A stretch of 29,076 nucleotides of DNA, from NCBI GenBank assembly GCA_035762175.1, contig DASTPP010000380.1:1-29076 (forward strand). The letters run 5' to 3'. Shown one piece after another: positions 8,423 to 15,734 of the stretch; the stretch's first letter is position 1; each line of letters opens with the position of its first letter. The notes beneath the pieces were generated by a model. The model was not told where the DNA came from, made no database searches, and worked only from the letters and a program-made list of their open reading frames with translations. Source of the DNA: DASTPP01 sp035762175. GTDB taxonomy: Bacteria; Myxococcota_A; Polyangia; Polyangiales; Polyangiaceae. The position numbers and the translations under genes were made by a program.

Positions 8423-9646
8423 TCAGAACGTGTAGCCCTGCTCGCCGTGCTGCGCGACGTCGAGCCCCTCGCTCTCGTCGGACGCCGCAACGCGCAGGCC
8501 GAGCTTCGCCTTCAGCGCCCAGAGCAGCACGAAGGTGGCGAGCGCGGCGTAGGCCGAGCAGGCCACGACCCCGAGCGCCTGGCGGGCGACGAGCCCGGCG
8601 TGGCCGCGCAAGAGGCCGTCGGCGCCCGCGGCGTTGAGCGCGCGGTCGGCGAAGACGCCGGTCAAGACCGCCCCGACGATGCCGCCGACGCCGTGGACGC
8701 CGAACGCGTCGAGCGAGTCGTCGTAGCCGAAGCGGTCTTTCAGGGTGAGCGCCCCGTAGCAGGCCGCCGCGCCCGCGCCGCCGATGGCGACGGCCGAGGC
8801 GGGCGAGACGAAGCCCGCGGCGGGCGTCACCGCCACCAGCCCCGCCACCAGGCCCGAGGCGAGGCCGAGCGCGGTCGGCTTCGAGCGGTGCGCCCACTCG
8901 ACCAGCACCCACGCGAGCGCGCCCGCCGACGCGCCGAGGTGCGTCGTCATCAGCGCGAGCGCCGCGAGCGGGCCGCTCGCGAGCGCGCTGCCCGCGTTGA
9001 ACCCGAACCAGCCGAACCAGAGCAGCCCCGCCCCCGTCAACGTCATCGCCAGGTTGTGCGGCACGTGGCGCTGGCGCGGGTAGCCCGCGCGCGGGCCCAG
9101 CACGAAGGCGCCGACCAGCGCCGAGACCCCCGCGCTCGCGTGCACCACCGTGCCCCCGGCGAAGTCGAGCGCGCCGAGCGAGGCGAGCCAGCCCCCCTCG
9201 CCCCAGACCCAGTGCGCGATCGGCGCGTAGACGAGCGGCGTCCACAGGGCGACGAACGCGACGTACGACGAGAACTTCATGCGCTCGACGAAGGCGCCCG
9301 CCACCAGCGCCGGCGTGATGATGGCGAACATCATCTGGTAGGCCGCGAACGCGAGCGCCGGCACGCTGCCCTTCGTCGCCGCCGCCAGCGCCGTGAAGCT
9401 CGCCCCGAGCGGCGAGCCGATGAGCCCCCCGACGCTCGGGCCGAACACCAGCCCGTAGACCCCGAACGCCCACTCGATCGACACGATCGGCAGCGGGGCG
9501 AGCACGTACATGAAGGTCGAAAGCACGTTCTGCCGCCGCACCATGCCGCCGTAAAAGAGGGCCAGCGCCGGCGTCATCAGCAAGACGAACGCCGAGGCCA
9601 CGAGCAGCCACGCGGTGTCGGCCGCGTTCACTCCGTCGGGTCGCAT
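8423..9646 (-). CDS. amtB: Ammonium transporter (Amt/MEP/Rh family)
   Basis: A 407-aa integral membrane protein with about eleven transmembrane helices that conducts ammonium/ammonia across the inner membrane. The twin pore histidines are present: H169 in DFAGGTVVH and H318 in AFGVHGVGG, equal or close to the E. coli AmtB positions. Other family marks are FYGGMVRRQNVLS near residue 31, FNAGSALAS and the C-terminal GLDVAQHGEQGYTF, the cytoplasmic segment that contacts the PII protein GlnK. ATG 9646 (MRPDGVNAADTAWLL) is preferred over upstream codons because it places the first helix correctly and has AAAGG a few bases upstream. No glnK/glnB gene is adjacent, unusual for amtB. The insertion sequence lies just downstream. 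Confidence 0.95.
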   Translation of the reverse strand: MRPDGVNAADTAWLLVASAFVLLMTPALALFYGGMVRRQNVLSTFMYVLAPLPIVSIEWAFGVYGLVFGPSVGGLIGSPLGASFTALAAATKGSVPALAFAAYQMMFAIITPALVAGAFVERMKFSSYVAFVALWTPLVYAPIAHWVWGEGGWLASLGALDFAGGTVVHASAGVSALVGAFVLGPRAGYPRQRHVPHNLAMTLTGAGLLWFGWFGFNAGSALASGPLAALALMTTHLGASAGALAWVLVEWAHRSKPTALGLASGLVAGLVAVTPAAGFVSPASAVAIGGAGAAACYGALTLKDRFGYDDSLDAFGVHGVGGIVGAVLTGVFADRALNAAGADGLLRGHAGLVARQALGVVACSAYAALATFVLLWALKAKLGLRVAASDESEGLDVAQHGEQGYTF

Positions 9647-9670
9647 GCCTTTGTGGCTAACGCGGCCATA

Positions 9671-9692
9671 TTTCGCCCAGGTTTCACCCAGG
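9671..9692 (-). promoter_or_regulatory. Tandem 11-mer upstream of amtB
   Basis: Read on the minus strand, CCTGGGTGAAA and CCTGGGCGAAA lie head to tail, one mismatch apart, 25-46 bp before the amtB ATG. Period 11 puts both on the same face of the helix, so it may be a double operator. No σ54 (GG-N10-GC) promoter is obvious. Confidence 0.35.
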
Positions 9693-9883
9693 CTACGGTT
9701 TTGGCGCGGCGCGTTGTTTCTTGCGCTCAGGGCCCAGACGCACACCCTGGGGCGAAAGGGTCAGCACACCCCGACGAGCGTCCGGGCGACGTTCGGGCGG
9801 GGTGACCCTGCCGGTCGGCGCTCCGGTGGCGCCCTTGGTTCGATCGGGGCCCGCCCTCGGCCGGAGAACCCCCTCCGCGCTCC

Positions 9884-9977
9884 GGGCGGCGGGGCGGCGC
9901 GACGTCCGGCGCGCGACGCTGGCGGCGCCGGCGCACGAGCGCCCCTCAGCGTTCGGGGCGGCGGGGCGGCGCGACGT
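9884..9977. repeat. Duplicated 22-mer around the 3' end of the glycine-zipper gene
   Basis: GGGCGGCGGGGCGGCGCGAC plus GT occurs at 9884-9905 and again at 9956-9977. The second copy encodes the C-terminal APPRRPER-stop of the next gene; the first lies beyond its stop and reads the same residues in a different frame context. Probably a partial tandem duplication about 72 bp long. The remaining 9693-9883 shows no recognisable gene. Confidence 0.5.
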
Positions 9978-10317
9978 ACGGGGTCGTCGGGGCGCCTGGC
10001 ACGGGGCGCACGACGGGCTCCGGCGGCAACGACGAGCGCCGTTGCTCGTCGAGCCGCTGGACCTCGGCCTCGAGTTCGGCCTCACGCCACGAGTGCTCTT
10101 CTTCGTCCCGCTCGAGGCTGAGGCCCGCCACGCCGCCGACGGCCGCGCCGACGACCGCCCCGGCGACGGCGCCCGGGGGGCCCGCGATCGCGCCGGCCAC
10201 CGCGCCGATCGCGGCGCCACCCGCGGCCCCGGCGACCTCGAAGCCGAGGTGCGAGAGCTTGCCTTTGGTTCGCAGCTTCTTGAGTTCTTCTTCGGGGGTG
10301 ATGTCTCGGGTGCGCAT
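9946..10317 (-). CDS. Small glycine-zipper protein
   Basis: A 123-aa protein starting at ATG 10317 (MRTRDITPEEELKKLRTKGKL). Residues about 25-65 form one long small-residue hydrophobic stretch with repeated GxxxG/AxxxG spacing (GFEVAGAAGGAAIGAVAGAIAG and onward), a glycine-zipper motif known in membrane-inserting or oligomerising proteins. A charged coiled-coil-like segment (ERDEEEHSWREAELEAEVQRLDEQRR split after it) and a Pro/Arg-rich tail follow. There is no signal peptide or lipobox, unlike outer-membrane 17-kDa/SlyB glycine-zipper lipoproteins. The frame is open a further 35 codons upstream, but those residues look like chance coding. Function unknown; membrane association is inferred. 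Confidence 0.65.
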   Translation of the reverse strand: MRTRDITPEEELKKLRTKGKLSHLGFEVAGAAGGAAIGAVAGAIAGPPGAVAGAVVGAAVGGVAGLSLERDEEEHSWREAELEAEVQRLDEQRRSSLPPEPVVRPVPGAPTTPYVAPPRRPER

Positions 10318-10459
10318 CCGCGAAGATAGTGCAAGCGGGGTGCCGCGCGGCCAGGCGCGAGCTCTGGCGCGCGGGCAATTTTCAGCCGCGACCTCGGCGG
10401 TGGCGCGGGCCCGCAGGCGCACCCCTTGCGCCCGCGTGCAAGCAGGGCCGCCGCCCGGC

Positions 10460-10774
10460 TCAGGCGTCGCCGTCGGTCAGCGAGACGCCGAAGGTGCGCT
10501 CGAGCGCCCAGCGCAGATCGCGCTCGAGCATGGCGCGCATCGGCAGGAGCGCGGGCGGCATGGTGACGTGCACGCTGACCTCGTCGGGGCCGGCCACCAG
10601 CGCGGCGCTCGCGGCATACGCCGTGTCGGACGGGGTGCGGATCCGCAGGGTGTCGCCCTCCCAGTGCCAGAGCGTTTTGTAGCGCTCTTCGGCCGAGCGC
10701 GCGAACCTCTCGGCGCGCTCGCGCAGCTCGTCGGGCCCGAAGCGGTGGGCGAAGCGAATCTCGAACGAGGCCAT
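10460..10774 (-). CDS. Polyhydroxyalkanoic-acid-system-like protein (PHA_gran_rgn family)
   Basis: A 104-aa protein starting at ATG 10774 (MASFEIRFAHRFGPDELRER). Its pattern fits the small 'polyhydroxyalkanoic acid system protein' family: an N-terminal strand with HRFG, a long amphipathic helix ending in ERYKTLWHWEGD, a β-hairpin core with VSVHVTMPPALLP, and a C-terminal helix with a Leu/Phe-rich end (LRWALERTFG). The family is linked by genome context to polyester storage granules but its biochemical role is not firmly known. It stands alone here, without pha genes. It is transcribed from a TTGACT-17-AATCAT promoter only about 20 bp upstream, which recurs before the STAS/HATPase gene. Confidence 0.65.
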   Translation of the reverse strand: MASFEIRFAHRFGPDELRERAERFARSAEERYKTLWHWEGDTLRIRTPSDTAYAASAALVAGPDEVSVHVTMPPALLPMRAMLERDLRWALERTFGVSLTDGDA

Positions 10775-10794
10775 GGCAAGGTCTCCGCCCCGCC

Positions 10795-10823
10795 ATGATT
10801 CGCGCTCGGGCCCGCCGAGTCAA
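10795..10823 (-). promoter_or_regulatory. Shared promoter/operator module, copy A
   Basis: On the minus strand: -35 TTGACT (10818-10823), a 17-bp spacer, and -10 AATCAT (10795-10800). The spacer carries an inverted repeat CTCGG-N5-CCGAG. The -10 ends 21 bp before the ATG at 10774, giving a leader of about 14 nt. The 30 bases 10795-10824 match 14775-14804 at 29 positions. Confidence 0.65.
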
Positions 10824-10849
10824 ACGAGCTCGCCTCGGGCGGGCGGCGC

Positions 10850-11509
10850 TCAGGACGCGATCTGGTAGAGGTAGGCGTTGCGCTCGCGGAGGAAGGTGCG
10901 CAAGCGCTCGGGGTAGTCGGGCGGGGCGGCGTCGCGCACGCTCGGCCGCGCCGCGAGCGCCGCGCGCCAGGCCTGCACCTTGGGCAAGTCCGAGAAGACG
11001 CCGAAGTCGCCGATCGTGTCGAAGACGTCGAAGTAGCGAAAGACGGGCCCGAACACCGCGTCGACGAGATGGAAGCGCCCGCCGGCGAAGTAGGGGCCCG
11101 CGCCGAGGCGCGACTCGAGCTGCGCGAACTTCGCCCGGAGGTCGCCCGCCTTGCGCTTGAGCGCGTCTTCGTCGGTGGCGGTCTCGAAGCCCCAGATGTC
11201 GCCGAGAATGACGGAGGCGAACTCCATCCAGCCGCGGTGCTGGGCGCGCTCGACGGGGTCTGCGGGGTGCAGCCGGGGCGCCGCCGTCTCGTCGATGTAC
11301 TCGCAGATCGCGGCCGACTCGAACAGGACTTCGTCGTCGACCTTGAGGAGCGGCACCTTGCCGCGCGGCGAGATGGCGGTGAACCATTCGGGCTTGGTGG
11401 CGAGGTCGATGTAGACGCGCTCGTGCGCGACGCCCTTCTCGTCGAGCGCGATGATGACGCGCTGCACGTAGGGGCAGAGGTGGTGGCTGACGAGGGTTAG
11501 CGTCGGCAT
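10850..11509 (-). CDS. Glutathione S-transferase family protein
   Basis: A 219-aa soluble GST starting at ATG 11509. The thioredoxin-like N-terminal domain begins MPTLTLVSHHLCPYVQR: C12-P13-Y14 is the position of the Cys active site in omega/lambda-type and related GSTs that act as thiol transferases or dehydroascorbate reductases. The glutathione-binding 'KVPLL' with cis-Pro and 'FESAAICEYIDE' follow (about residues 50-70). The C-terminal all-helical domain spans about 90-215 and contains 'FSDLPKVQAWRAALAARPSV'. It lies 14 bp downstream of doxX in one operon, divergent from a LysR regulator, an arrangement often seen for electrophile or oxidant detoxification. Its substrate cannot be told from sequence. 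Confidence 0.9.
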   Translation of the reverse strand: MPTLTLVSHHLCPYVQRVIIALDEKGVAHERVYIDLATKPEWFTAISPRGKVPLLKVDDEVLFESAAICEYIDETAAPRLHPADPVERAQHRGWMEFASVILGDIWGFETATDEDALKRKAGDLRAKFAQLESRLGAGPYFAGGRFHLVDAVFGPVFRYFDVFDTIGDFGVFSDLPKVQAWRAALAARPSVRDAAPPDYPERLRTFLRERNAYLYQIAS

Positions 11510-11523
11510 CGGGCTACCTTCGT

Positions 11524-12015
11524 TCAGGCCGTCGCGGCGGCGGTCGCGGCGCCCCCGGGGCGCGCGGCGAGGCGGCGCGCGATCAGGGCGTCGACCGAAG
11601 CCCGCCCGGCCCCCGTCGCGACGAGCACGCCGGCGATGCCGATGACGAGCAGGTGGTACTCGTAGCCTTCGCCCGCCTGGTTGCCGAACCAGTTCATGAA
11701 AAAGCCGTGCGGCGCGTGCGCCATCAAGACCGCGCCCGCCATCACGGCGACGATGCCGGCGGCGGCCGCGCGGGTCAGGAAGCCCGCGGCGAGCGCGAGG
11801 GCCCCGAACGACTCGGCCACGATGACGAGCAAGGCGATCGGCGCGGGGAGGCCGAGCTTGTCGGTGAAGAAGCCCATCGTGCCCGAGAAGCCGTAGCCGC
11901 CGAACCATCCGAGTAGCTTCTGCGCGCCGTGCGGCGCCATCACGCCGGCCAGCACGAGCCGGAGCCAGAGGTTGCGGGTCGAGTCGTCCGTGCGAAAGAG
12001 TTGATTGAGGGGCAT
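11524..12015 (-). CDS. DoxX-family membrane protein
   Basis: A 163-aa protein starting at ATG 12015 (MPLNQLFRTDD), with four predicted transmembrane helices. The DoxX hallmark 'LAGVMAPHGAQKLLGWFGG' is in helix 1, then 'FFTDKLGLPAPIALLVIVAESFGALALAAGF' (quoted in part) covers helices 1-2 and 'AHAPHGFFMNWFGNQAGEGYEYHLLVIGIAG' (in part) covers helices 3-4. DoxX proteins are named after the thiosulphate:quinone oxidoreductase subunit, but most bacterial members have an uncharacterised stress or redox role. It is first in the operon with GST, and divergent from LysR across about 120 bp. The frame is open further upstream but without support. Confidence 0.9.
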   Translation of the reverse strand: MPLNQLFRTDDSTRNLWLRLVLAGVMAPHGAQKLLGWFGGYGFSGTMGFFTDKLGLPAPIALLVIVAESFGALALAAGFLTRAAAAGIVAVMAGAVLMAHAPHGFFMNWFGNQAGEGYEYHLLVIGIAGVLVATGAGRASVDALIARRLAARPGGAATAAATA

Positions 12016-12097
12016 GGCGTGTGGCCTCCGGGGGTGGGGGCGGCGTCGCCCGGCGGCGCCGCCCGTCATGCCCTCAGCTTTGCGGCCGGGCGTGCCC

Positions 12098-12127
12098 TTG
12101 CGGTAGTCGCTACGATTGACCTAAACT
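12098..12127 (+). promoter_or_regulatory. Candidate lysR promoter, possibly leaderless
   Basis: TTGCGG (12098-12103), 18-bp spacer, TAAACT (12122-12127). A start of transcription about 7 bp on would coincide with the GTG at 12135, leaving almost no leader. The AT-rich stretch ttgacctaaacttttt is unusual for this window and is probably the regulator binding region. Confidence 0.4.
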
Positions 12128-12134
12128 TTTTCCC

Positions 12135-13130
12135 GTGAGGCAACGATCGCGACGCACCCCCGCGGCCCCCCCGCGGCCCCGGCCGGCGTCGGCCCCCGGC
12201 GGGCTCGGGGCGCTCGACGATCTGGGCGCGATCGTCGCGTTCGTGCGCGTGGTCGACGCCCGCAGCTACAGCGCGGCGGCGCGCCTGGTCGGGGCGACGA
12301 CCTCGGCGCTGAGCAAGCGGGTGGCGAGGCTCGAGGGGGCGCTCGGGGTGCGGCTGCTCGAGCGCACGACGCGGCGGCTCGCGCCGACCGAGGCGGGGTC
12401 GGCCTTCTACGAGCGCTGCCTGCGGGTGCTCGACGCGCTCGGCGAGGCCGAGCGGGCGGCGACGCAGCTCGGGGGCGGGGCGCGGGGCACGCTGCGGTTG
12501 AGCGCGCCGGTCATCTTCGGCGAGCTGCACGTCGCGCCGCTCGTGCCGCCGCTGCTCGAGCGCCACCCGGGGCTCGGCGTCGAGCTGTCGCTGTCCGATC
12601 GCTACGTCGATCTGGTCGACGAGGGCTTCGACCTGGCCCTGCGCATCGGCCGGCTCGCCGACTCGTCGCTCGCGGCGCGGCGGCTCGGGCGCGTGCCGGC
12701 GGTGGTCTGCGCCTCGCCCGCGTACCTCGAGCGGCGGGGCGTGCCGCGCGCGCCCGACGAGCTCGCGGGCCACGAGTGCCTGCGCTACAGCCTCGCCGGC
12801 GCCGGGCGCGAGTGGCGGCTGCGGGGCCCCGACGGCAAAGAGCGCGCGTACGCGGCGGGCGGGCGCTGCTCGCTCAACCACGGCGGCGCGATGCGCGAGG
12901 TGGCGATCGCGGGCGGCGGGCTCGCGCACCTGCCGCTCTTCTTGGTCGCCGACGCGCTCGCGTCCGGGCGCCTGTGCGCCGTGCTCGACGCCTACCGCGG
13001 GCCCGACTTCGGCCTGTACGCCGTCTACCCGGCGGGGCGGGCGCCGACGCCGAAGGTGCGCGCGGCGGTCGAGTTCTTCGCCGAGGCGCTGCCTCCAAGG
13101 CTCGGGGGGCCGGCGCGGGTTTCGCGCTGA
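12135..13130 (+). CDS. LysR-family transcriptional regulator (divergent from doxX-GST)
   Basis: A 331-aa LysR-type regulator. The N-terminal winged HTH is 'LGAIVAFVRVVDARSYSAAARLVGATTSALSKRVARLEGALGVRLLERTTRR' (about residues 29-80, quoted only to mark the region's key pattern: SYSAAA, SALSKRV, RLLERTTR). The C-terminal two-lobed co-inducer domain follows, with SDRYVDLVDEGFDLALRIG and 'VVCASPAYLERRG', the signature of the CrgA/PA0477-like subgroup. The GTG at 12135 gives 28 extra Pro/Arg-rich residues before the usual LysR start, so a later start is possible. Its position divergent from doxX-GST strongly suggests it controls that pair in response to an aromatic or electrophilic compound. Confidence 0.9.
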   Translation: MRQRSRRTPAAPPRPRPASAPGGLGALDDLGAIVAFVRVVDARSYSAAARLVGATTSALSKRVARLEGALGVRLLERTTRRLAPTEAGSAFYERCLRVLDALGEAERAATQLGGGARGTLRLSAPVIFGELHVAPLVPPLLERHPGLGVELSLSDRYVDLVDEGFDLALRIGRLADSSLAARRLGRVPAVVCASPAYLERRGVPRAPDELAGHECLRYSLAGAGREWRLRGPDGKERAYAAGGRCSLNHGGAMREVAIAGGGLAHLPLFLVADALASGRLCAVLDAYRGPDFGLYAVYPAGRAPTPKVRAAVEFFAEALPPRLGGPARVSR

Positions 13131-13132
13131 CG

Positions 13133-13183
13133 CAGGCGGCGGGGGGCCTTACGCGCCGGCCGAGCGAAGTCATCCGCCGCCTG
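13133..13183. terminator. Inverted repeat between convergent genes
   Basis: CAGGCGGCGG (13133-13142) and CCGCCGCCTG (13174-13183) are perfect 10-bp complements with a 31-nt loop, placed between the lysR stop and the end of the convergent STAS/HATPase gene. Candidate bidirectional terminator. Confidence 0.35.
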
Positions 13184-13218
13184 AATGCGGCTCGGTTCGT
13201 CGACGGCGCTCTCTCGCC

Positions 13219-14700
13219 TCAGCCGCCGAGCGCGTACGCCTCGAGGAAGCGAAGCCCCTCGCGCACCGCCGGGTCGGCGTTGACGACGTGAATGGGCACT
13301 CGCATCGCCCAGGCCAGGCGGATGGGCTCGAAGAGCAACGCGTGCAGCCAGCTCTGGGTGCAGAGGTCGAGGCGCGCGAAGTCGAGCTCCACCGGTCGGC
13401 CGTCGAGCAGGGCCGGCCGGATCTTCGCCCTCGACAGCTCACTCGCTTCGGGGGTGTTCTCGCGCACCGCCCAGAGGGCGACTCGTTCGGCCGACGGCTC
13501 GGGCGCCGGGGTGAAGCTCAGCCAGTGGTCGGCGGCCCGCTTCGGGGTGCGCTCGCGCGCCTTGTGCAAAATCGAGTTGATGAGAGTTCGGTAATCTTGT
13601 ACCGCGTCGGTCGGAATTTCAAACGCGACGAGAGTCCCCGGAAAGCCCGTGCCGGGCGGCTGAAGAAACTTTGGGTTCGCCGGCTCGGCGCCACCGCTCT
13701 GCAAGACGAGGGCAGCCCCGGTCGTGGCGATGAGCAGCCGACCGCCGGTCTGCCGCGCCATCTCGCTGATCATGTAGAGCCCGAGGCCCGCGTTCTCGAA
13801 GCTCCCCGTTAGACCCTCCACGAAGGTGCCCGAGATGTGCGGGAGCAGCGCCCGCTCGAGGGCCTGGCGGTAGTCGGTTAGCGAAGGGTGTGCGCGGTGC
13901 AAACTCCGCGGGATGCCGATGCCGGCGTCCGCGACGGCGAGCTGAATCATGGGACGACTTCGATGCTGCGCCGGGCCCATGAGCTGGGCCGCCGCCACGG
14001 CCCCCAGGGGGTCCCGGCTGTGCTGGACGACGTTCCGGAACAGTTCGACGAGTACGTACCGGATCGCCAGACGCATGTCTTCCGAGCGGGGGTCGCTGAT
14101 GACGAGCGACGCCATCCGCTCTGCCATGGGCTCGATCTCGCTCGACTTGTGTACTCGATTGAGCCGAACCATCTGTCCCGGCAGGTCGGCCGCCGGTTCG
14201 CGACCGCTCGCGAGGGCATCGAGCCCGAGCGCCCGGGCGAATCGGACCGCGCCCCCCGACCCCTCCCGTTGCAAGGGAGGCCGGCGCGTACGCCCCTCGA
14301 GATGCAGCGAACCCAGGGCGACGAGGGCCCAAGGGTCGAGGTAGTAAAGCCGGCCGAAATCGAGCGGCGGAATGCTGTCCCAATCGGCCGAGACCCAGGT
14401 CAAGAAGGGCTCCGGCCGGTCGAAGCCCACGGCCTCGTCGGGGGCAAACTGAACGAACGCCGGGGGAAGGGGCGCCTCGAAGGTCGAGGCGGCGGGCGCG
14501 GGCTCGGAGCTCGCCTGCCGCGAGGCCGCGAACGCCTCGCCCAGGCGAAGCGCGGCCTCGCGGTGGTCTGGCTGCCCTTTGTAGTGCGTCATGCGCTTCA
14601 AGACGAAGCCTAGATCGAGCCCCCGCACGATGGCGAGGGCATCGTCGAGCCGGCCGGCCCGGACGAGCGCGAGCGCTTCTTTAAACCGCTGTTTACTCAT
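13219..14700 (-). CDS. STAS-like / HATPase / STAS-like (DUF4325-type) fusion protein
   Basis: A 493-aa protein from ATG 14700 (MSKQRFKEALALVRAGRLDD). Three parts are visible. Residues about 95-165 look STAS-like (IPPLDFGRLYYLDPWALVAL). Residues about 190-365 are a GHKL ATPase: N-box ELFRNVVQHS (219-228), G1 box DAGIGI (258-263), G2 box NAGLGLYMISE (303-313). Residues about 425-493 resemble the STAS-like DUF4325 domain (RPVELDFARLDLCTQSWLHA). No phosphoacceptor His kinase domain or membrane segment is visible. In Spo/Rsb partner switching the ATPase and STAS domains are separate proteins; here both sit in one chain, so it may act as a self-contained switch. Upstream lies the shared promoter module, giving a leader of about 70 nt. 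Target unknown. Confidence 0.75.
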   Translation of the reverse strand: MSKQRFKEALALVRAGRLDDALAIVRGLDLGFVLKRMTHYKGQPDHREAALRLGEAFAASRQASSEPAPAASTFEAPLPPAFVQFAPDEAVGFDRPEPFLTWVSADWDSIPPLDFGRLYYLDPWALVALGSLHLEGRTRRPPLQREGSGGAVRFARALGLDALASGREPAADLPGQMVRLNRVHKSSEIEPMAERMASLVISDPRSEDMRLAIRYVLVELFRNVVQHSRDPLGAVAAAQLMGPAQHRSRPMIQLAVADAGIGIPRSLHRAHPSLTDYRQALERALLPHISGTFVEGLTGSFENAGLGLYMISEMARQTGGRLLIATTGAALVLQSGGAEPANPKFLQPPGTGFPGTLVAFEIPTDAVQDYRTLINSILHKARERTPKRAADHWLSFTPAPEPSAERVALWAVRENTPEASELSRAKIRPALLDGRPVELDFARLDLCTQSWLHALLFEPIRLAWAMRVPIHVVNADPAVREGLRFLEAYALGG

Positions 14701-14774
14701 GGCCCGCTTGCCCCTGCCCCGTTCGAGTGGCGCGGTCCGACACGCGAGGGCGAGCGCCGGCGGGGCATGGGTCA

Positions 14775-14803
14775 ATGATTCGCGCTCGGGCCGGCCGAGT
14801 CAA
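14775..14803 (-). promoter_or_regulatory. Shared promoter/operator module, copy B
   Basis: On the minus strand: TTGACT (14798-14803), 17-bp spacer, AATCAT (14775-14780), with the inverted repeat CTCGG-N5-CCGAG in the spacer. It matches copy A (10795-10824) at 29 of 30 positions, while flanks differ. Because the -10 box covers the more upstream ATG at 14775, translation must begin downstream, supporting ATG 14700. Confidence 0.65.
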
Positions 14804-15034
14804 AGAAGGTGACGCGCCCCGCGGCGCTCGCCCTGGCCGCACCCGCGCTTGCGGTTCGGGCGGCAGCGCCTGCTGCAAGCGGCGCCGCATGGGCGCGCCC
14901 GCGGTTCGCCGAGCGCGCACCCGATCGGCGTCTCCCTCCGAACGGCCTCGGCCGACGTGCGCGCACGGCCTTCTGGCATGCGTTTTGCGCCCGCAAGTCT
15001 CGCGATTTGATACCGCATTGTTCGCAAAATGCCC

Positions 15035-15062
15035 TTGCCTCTCGCCCCGCCTTCGATACACT
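15035..15062 (+). promoter_or_regulatory. Candidate promoter for the 175-aa unknown gene
   Basis: TTGCCT (15035-15040), 16-bp spacer, TACACT (15057-15062), in a locally AT-richer stretch (14995-15070) that is otherwise rare in this window. It implies a leader of about 120 nt. The rest of 14805-15034 shows no recognisable gene. Confidence 0.45.
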
Positions 15063-15077
15063 CTTTCTTACGCGAGC

Positions 15078-15103
15078 CGCCGCTCGCAACGTCGCGAGCG
15101 GCG
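15078..15103 (+). other. Perfect 10-bp hairpin in the leader of the 175-aa gene
   Basis: CGCCGCTCGC, loop AACGTC, GCGAGCGGCG. It starts about 10 nt after the predicted transcription start and about 90 nt before the ATG at 15193. It could protect the 5' end or be a regulatory leader; there is no T tract. Confidence 0.45.
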
Positions 15104-15192
15104 CCCCCTCGCCGGCCCATAGCGGCCCCCGCATCGGCGGCAACCGACGCGAGAGCCTGGGCCTCACCCGTTACAACACAACGGAGAGACTT

Positions 15193-15720
15193 ATGGTCAA
15201 GCTACCCCGTCACCGCAAGAACCGCAACCGCCCGCTCCCCTCGCCCGAGGCCCGCCCTTTCGAAGGGCCCCCGCCGCCCAAGCGCTGCCCCGCCGACGAG
15301 CTCGACGCCCGCCTCGAAGACCCCGGCGAGGGCGCCTTTCTGCACGGCCTCGAAGACCGCGTCGTCTACCCGACGCTGGTCGAAGAGGTCACCGCCGCCG
15401 GCATGCGCATCATGAAGGTGATTGGCGAGCACGACGATCCGGCCCTCTGGTCCTGGTACGAAGATTTGGAGTGCGACCTTGGCTTCCTGCGCGAGCGCGC
15501 GGCGTTCTCGTTCGGCTACGAGCACGGCTCGGCCGACGCGCGCGCCGAGTTCTTCCGTAGCCAGGTGCCCGCGCTGAGCAAGAAGGCGAAACGTCTCGCC
15601 GACCAGGCGCGTGCGCTCGTCGTCAACGGCGGCCTGAGCCCCGCCGAGGCCACCGCCCTGCTCCTCGAGACGGCCTGGGCCTTGGTTTTGGCCAAGCCAG
15701 CCCCGCCCTACGAGGGCTGA
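15193..15720 (+). CDS. Unknown 175-aa helical protein
   Basis: ATG 15193 has a clear GGAGAG five bases upstream (15183-15188) and a predicted promoter and hairpin leader before that; the frame is open earlier but those residues look non-coding. The first 30 residues are basic and Pro-rich (MVKLPRHRKNRNRPLPSPE). The rest is mainly α-helical and charged: 'YPTLVEEVTAAGMRIMKVIG', 'WYEDLECDLGFLRERAAFSF', 'GYEHGSADARAEFF', and a C-terminal 'LVVNGGLSPAEATALLLETA'. No signal peptide or membrane helix. I do not recognise the family. A long regulated leader suggests high or conditional expression. Confidence 0.75.
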   Translation: MVKLPRHRKNRNRPLPSPEARPFEGPPPPKRCPADELDARLEDPGEGAFLHGLEDRVVYPTLVEEVTAAGMRIMKVIGEHDDPALWSWYEDLECDLGFLRERAAFSFGYEHGSADARAEFFRSQVPALSKKAKRLADQARALVVNGGLSPAEATALLLETAWALVLAKPAPPYEG

Positions 15721-15734
15721 GCCGGGCCGCCTGA

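Noticed and set aside
7238..9805. Plus-strand frames across the transposase and amtB
   Set aside because: The minus strand carries the real transposase and ammonium transporter; the plus frames are Arg/Gln/His-rich and featureless.
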